Assembly (NCBI RefSeq): GCF_050947335.1
Contig: NW_027473314.1
Location: 1,240,001 to 1,304,000 of the forward strand
Direction of reading: 5' to 3'
Source: Megachile rotundata
Lineage: Eukaryota; Arthropoda; Insecta; Hymenoptera; Megachilidae
Length of the DNA stretch: 64,000 nt
A program made the position numbers and the translations under genes. The notes below the pieces were generated by a model, which had not been told where the DNA came from, ran no database searches, and worked only from the letters and a program-made list of their open reading frames with translations. Within the stretch, counting starts at the first letter, position 1. Every line of letters starts with the position of its first letter. Positions 59,918-64,000 of the stretch are shown here, one piece after another.

Positions 59918-62600
59918 TCATACAGAAACAATCATACAACCTTAATTATACAACTACAATCATACGATCACAATCATACAATCACAATCATACAATCACA
60001 ATCATACAATCACAATCATACAATCACAATCATACAATCACAATCATACAATCATAATCATACAATCACAATCATACAAGGACAATCATACAATCACAAT
60101 CATGCAGTCACAATCATACAATCGCAATCACACAACCACAATCTTACAATCACAATCATACGATCACAATCATACGATCACAATCATACGCTCACAATCA
60201 TACCATCACAATCATACAATCACAATCATACAATCACAAGCATACGATCACAATCATACAATCACAATCATACAATCACAATCTCACAATCACAATCATA
60301 CAGTCACAATCATACAATCACAATCATAGAATCACAATCATACAATCACAATCATACAATCAAAATCATACAATCACAATCACACAATCACAATCATACA
60401 ATAACAATCATACAATCATAATCATACAATCACAATCATACAATGACAATCATACAATCACAATCATACAGTCACAGTCATACAATCGCAATCACACAAT
60501 CACAATCTTACAATCACAATCATACGATCACAATCATACTATCACAATCATACAATCACAATCATACAATCACAATCATACAATCACAATCATACAATCA
60601 CAATCATACAATCACAATCATACAATCACAATCATACAATCACAATCATACAATCGCAATCATACAATCGCAATCATACAATCGCAATCATACAATCGCA
60701 ATCATACAATCGCAATCATACAATCGCAATCATACAATCGCAATCATACAATCGCAATCAAAGAATCACAATCATACGATCACAATCATACAATCACAAT
60801 CATACAATCACAATCATACAATCACAATCATACAATCACAATCATACAATCACAATCATACAATGACTATCATACAATCACAATCTTACAATCACAATCA
60901 TACAATCACAATCATACAATCACAATCATACAATCACAATCATACAATCACAATCATACAATCACAATCATACAATCACAATCATACAATCACAATCATA
61001 CTATCACAATCATACAATCACAATCATACAATCACAATCTCACAATCACGATCATACAATAACGATCATCCAATCACTATCATACAATCACAATCATACA
61101 ATCGCAATCATACAATCACAAACATACAGAAACAATCATACAATCACTATCATACAATCACAATCATACAATCACAATCATACAATCACAATCATACAAT
61201 CACAATCATACAATCACAATCATACAGTCACAATCATACAGTCACAATCATGCAATCACAATCATACAATCACAATCATACAATCACAATCATACAATCA
61301 CAATCATACAAGCACAATCATACAATCACAATCATACAATCACAATCATACAATCACAATCATACAATCACAATCATACAATCACAATCATACAATCACA
61401 ATCATACAATCACAATCATACAATCACAATCATACAATCACAATCATACAATCACAATCATACAATCACAATCATACAATCGCAATCATACAGAAACAAT
61501 CATACAACCTTAATTATACAACTACAATCATACGACCACAATCATACAATCACAATCATACAATCACAATCATACAATCACAATCATACAATCACAATCA
61601 TACAATCACAATCATACAATCATAATCATACAATCACAATCATACAAGGACAATCATACAATCACAATCATGCAGTCACAATCATACAATCGCAATCACA
61701 CAACCACAATCTTACAATCACAATCATACGATCACAATCATACGATCACAATCATACGCTCACAATCATACCATCACAATCATACAATCACAATCATACA
61801 ATCACAAGCATTCGATCACAATCATACAATCACAATCATACAATCACAATCTCACAATCACAATCATACAGTCACAATCATACAATCACAATCATAGAAT
61901 CACAATCATACAATCACAATCATACAATCAAAATCATACAATCACAATCACACAATCACAATCATACAATCACAATCATACAATCATAATCATACAATCA
62001 CAATCATACAATGACAATCATACAATCACAATCATACAGTCACAGTCATACAATCGCAATCACACAATCACAATCTTACAATCACAATCATACGATCACA
62101 ATCATACTATCACAATCATACAATCACAATCATACAATCACAATCATACAATCACAATCATACAATCACAATCATACAATCGCAATCATACAATCGCAAT
62201 CATACAATCGCAATCATACAATCGCAATCATACAATCGCAATCATACAATCGCAATCATACAATCGCAGTCAAAGAATCACAATCATACGATCACAATCA
62301 TACAATCACAATCATACAATCACAATCATACAATCACAATCATACAATCACAATCATACAATCACAATCATACAATGACTATCATACAATCACAATCATA
62401 CAATCACAATCATACAATCACAATCATACAATCACAATCATACAATCACAATCATACAATCACAATCATACAATCACAATCATACAATCACAAACATACA
62501 GAAACAATCATACAATCACTATCATACAATCACAATCATACAATCACAATCATACAATCACAATCATACAATCACAATCATACAATCACAATCATACAAT
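59918..62600 (+). repeat. 1,568-bp (112-unit) tandem duplication, second copy shortened
   Basis: 59,918-61,485 is repeated from 61,486. CAACTACAATC (59,951/61,519) and CGCTCACAATC (60,189/61,757), both private to this pair, are exactly 1,568 bp apart. The offset then falls to 1,512 at CAATGACTATC (60,863/62,375) and 1,372 at CAAACATACAG (61,119/62,491). The second copy has therefore lost 56 and 140 bp, including the CACGATCATACAATAACG cassette. Confidence 0.87.
60650..60761 (+). repeat. Run of eight TCGCAATC units (seven in the duplicate)
   Basis: Eight CpG-bearing ACAATCGCAATCAT units precede CAAAGAATC. The duplicate at 62,176-62,273 has seven and ends CGCAGTCAAAG, a private change. These are the longest TCGCAATC runs I saw. 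Confidence 0.9.
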
Positions 62601-62636
62601 CACAATCATACAATCACAATCATACAATCACAATCA

Positions 62637-63173
62637 TACAATCGCAATCAAGGAATCACAATCATACGATCACAATCATACAATCACAATCATACAATCG
62701 CAATCATACAATCGCAATCATACAATCACAATCATACAGAAACAATCATACAACCTTAATTATACAACCACAATCATACGATCACAATCATACAATCACA
62801 ATCATACAATCACAATCATACAATCACAATCATACAATCACAATCATACAATCACAATCATACAATCATAATCATACAATCACAATCATACAAGGACAAT
62901 CATACAATCACAATCATGCAGTCACAATCATACAATCGCAATCACACAACCACAATCTTACAATCACAATCATACAATCACAATCATACAATCGCAATCA
63001 AGGAATCACAATCATACGATCACAATCATACAATCACAATCATACAATCGCAATCATACAATCGCAATCATACAATCACAATCATACAGAAACAATCATA
63101 CAACCTTAATTATACAACCACAATCATACGATCACAATCATACAATCACAATCATACAATCACAATCATACAA
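62637..63173 (+). repeat. 350-bp (25-unit) tandem duplication
   Basis: CAAGGAATC with its following chain (ACGATC, two TCGCAATC, ACAGAAAC, CCTTAATTATAC, ACGATC) occurs at 62,649 and 62,999. The copies part near 63,172, where the second enters the CAATTACTATC tail. Confidence 0.88.
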
Positions 63174-64000
63174 TTACTATCATACAATCACAATCATTCA
63201 ATCGCAATCATACAATCACAATCTCACAATCACGATCATACAATCACGATCATACAATCACAATCTCACAATCACAATCACACAATCACAATCATACAAT
63301 CATAATCATACAATCGCAATCATGCAATCACAATCATACAGAAACAATCATACAATCACTATCATACAATCACAATCATACAATCACAATCATATCATCA
63401 CAATCATACAATCACAATCATACAATCACAATCATACAATCGCAATCATACAATCACAATCATACAGAAACAATCATACAACCTTAATTATACAACCACA
63501 ATCATACGATCACAATTATACAATCACAATCATACAATCACAATCATACAGTCACAATCATACAATCACAATCATACAATCACAATCATACAATCATAAT
63601 CATACAATCACAATCATACAAGGACAATCATTCAATCACAATCATACAGTCACAATCATACAATCGCAATCACACAACCACAATCATACAATCACAGTCA
63701 TACAATCACAATCATACAATCACAATCATACAATCACAATCATACAATCACAATCATACAATCACAATCATACAATCACAATCATACAATCACAGTCATA
63801 CAATCACAATCATACAATCACAGTCATACAATCACAATCATACAGTCACAATCATACAATCACAATCATACAATCACAATCATACAATCACAATCATACA
63901 ATCACAATCATACAATCACAATCATACAATCACAATCATACAATCGCAATCATACAATCACAATCATACAGAAACAATCATACAATCACAATCATACAAT
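63174..64000 (+). repeat. HOR tail and start of the next HOR, cut by the window end
   Basis: The CAATTACTATC, ATTCAATCGC, CTCACAATCACGATC tail leads to the CATGCAATC marker at 63,322 and the ACAGAAAC, CCTTAATTATAC, ACAGTC, CATAATCAT, ACAAGG chain. It matches 57,222-57,890, including CAATTATACAATC near 63,515 and ACAATCATTCAATC near 63,628. The array continues unbroken past 64,000. Confidence 0.82.

Larger units (their letters stand above)
1..64000 (+). repeat. 14-bp satellite array, unit ACAATCACAATCAT, filling the window
   Basis: The sequence is a head-to-tail array of ACAATCACAATCAT from first to last base, roughly 4,570 units, all in one orientation. The unit reads as two related halves, ACAATC and ACAATCAT, so it probably grew from a hexamer by gain of AT; that origin is inference. 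Most variants are single substitutions: A to G giving TCGCAATC, CACGATC, ACGATCAC or ACAGTC, and C or T changes giving AACCAC or TCATAATC. Variants occur in fixed combinations that recur kilobases apart, which shows higher-order structure. The array runs past both window ends. I saw no non-satellite insertion and no reverse-complement stretch. No gene of any kind is supported. Confidence 0.98.

Noticed and set aside
166..63305. Dozens of plus-strand open frames encoding Q/S/N/H/T/I-rich repeat proteins
   Set aside because: All are the satellite read in one of three equivalent frames. Overlapping frames encode the same peptide, starts depend on chance ATG variants, frames are not conserved between HOR copies, and no promoter, intron or non-repeat domain is visible.
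1..64000. CRISPR array
   Set aside because: Repeats are directly adjacent and identical or near-identical. There are no unique spacers of constant length and no cas genes.
1..64000. Telomeric repeat tract
   Set aside because: The complementary strand has only isolated single Gs, with none of the G runs common in telomeric repeats. The kilobase HOR structure also does not fit telomerase synthesis.
1..64000. G-quadruplex or hairpin-forming repeat
   Set aside because: No GG runs in the consensus on either strand, and the near absence of G on the + strand prevents stable self-pairing.
1..64000. Inserted transposon, tRNA, rRNA or unique island
   Set aside because: Every line is recognisable as satellite units. 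I saw no stretch longer than about one unit that departs from the consensus beyond scattered substitutions.

Overview
The whole 64,000-base window is one uninterrupted tandem array of a 14-bp satellite unit. Read on the + strand the unit is ACAATCACAATCAT, about 4,570 copies. I found no gene, RNA gene, transposon, CRISPR array, unique-sequence island or inverted segment. The unit has a 6+8 substructure (ACAATC, then ACAATCAT). It is 28.6% GC and has no G at all on the + strand, so every G here marks a variant unit. An array this large, with higher-order structure, points to eukaryotic heterochromatin (pericentromeric, subtelomeric or knob-like). I do not recognise the unit and cannot name the organism.

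The long plus-strand open reading frames are produced by the repeat. Fourteen is not a multiple of 3, so three units (42 bp) encode the same 14-residue peptide, TITIIQSQSYNHNH, in all three forward frames. The unit has no forward stop. The reverse complement has a TGA in every frame once per 42 bp. I therefore annotate no CDS.

Layout: (1) 1-20,420 is a left domain of seven related higher-order repeats (HORs) starting at 166, 1,733, 5,246, 8,376, 10,376, 13,399 and 16,870. It holds almost all units that are not 14 bp long. (2) 20,421-21,960 is a 770-bp tandem duplication. (3) 21,961-24,635 is a mixed block whose right part (about 22,840-24,200) recurs further right. (4) 24,636-30,669 is duplicated in tandem as 30,670-35,989, differing by four indels that are all multiples of 14. 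(5) 35,990-40,305 is a partial third copy plus a 238-bp tandem. (6) 40,306-49,213 is a mosaic with a 1,008-bp repeat. (7) 49,214-57,371 contains a 1,316-bp tandem duplication, a roughly 2-kb block repeated 4.3 kb away, and two runs of a doubly substituted unit. (8) 57,372-64,000 contains a 1,568-bp and a 350-bp tandem duplication.

The interest lies in the array's recorded history. Private variants shared by neighbouring blocks, copy-number differences in short variant runs, and exact multiples of 14 allow individual duplications, deletions and one-base slips to be read off. Diagnostic variants divide the array into left, middle and right homogenisation domains. All coordinates come from reading by eye, so boundaries inside runs of identical units are uncertain by several units.
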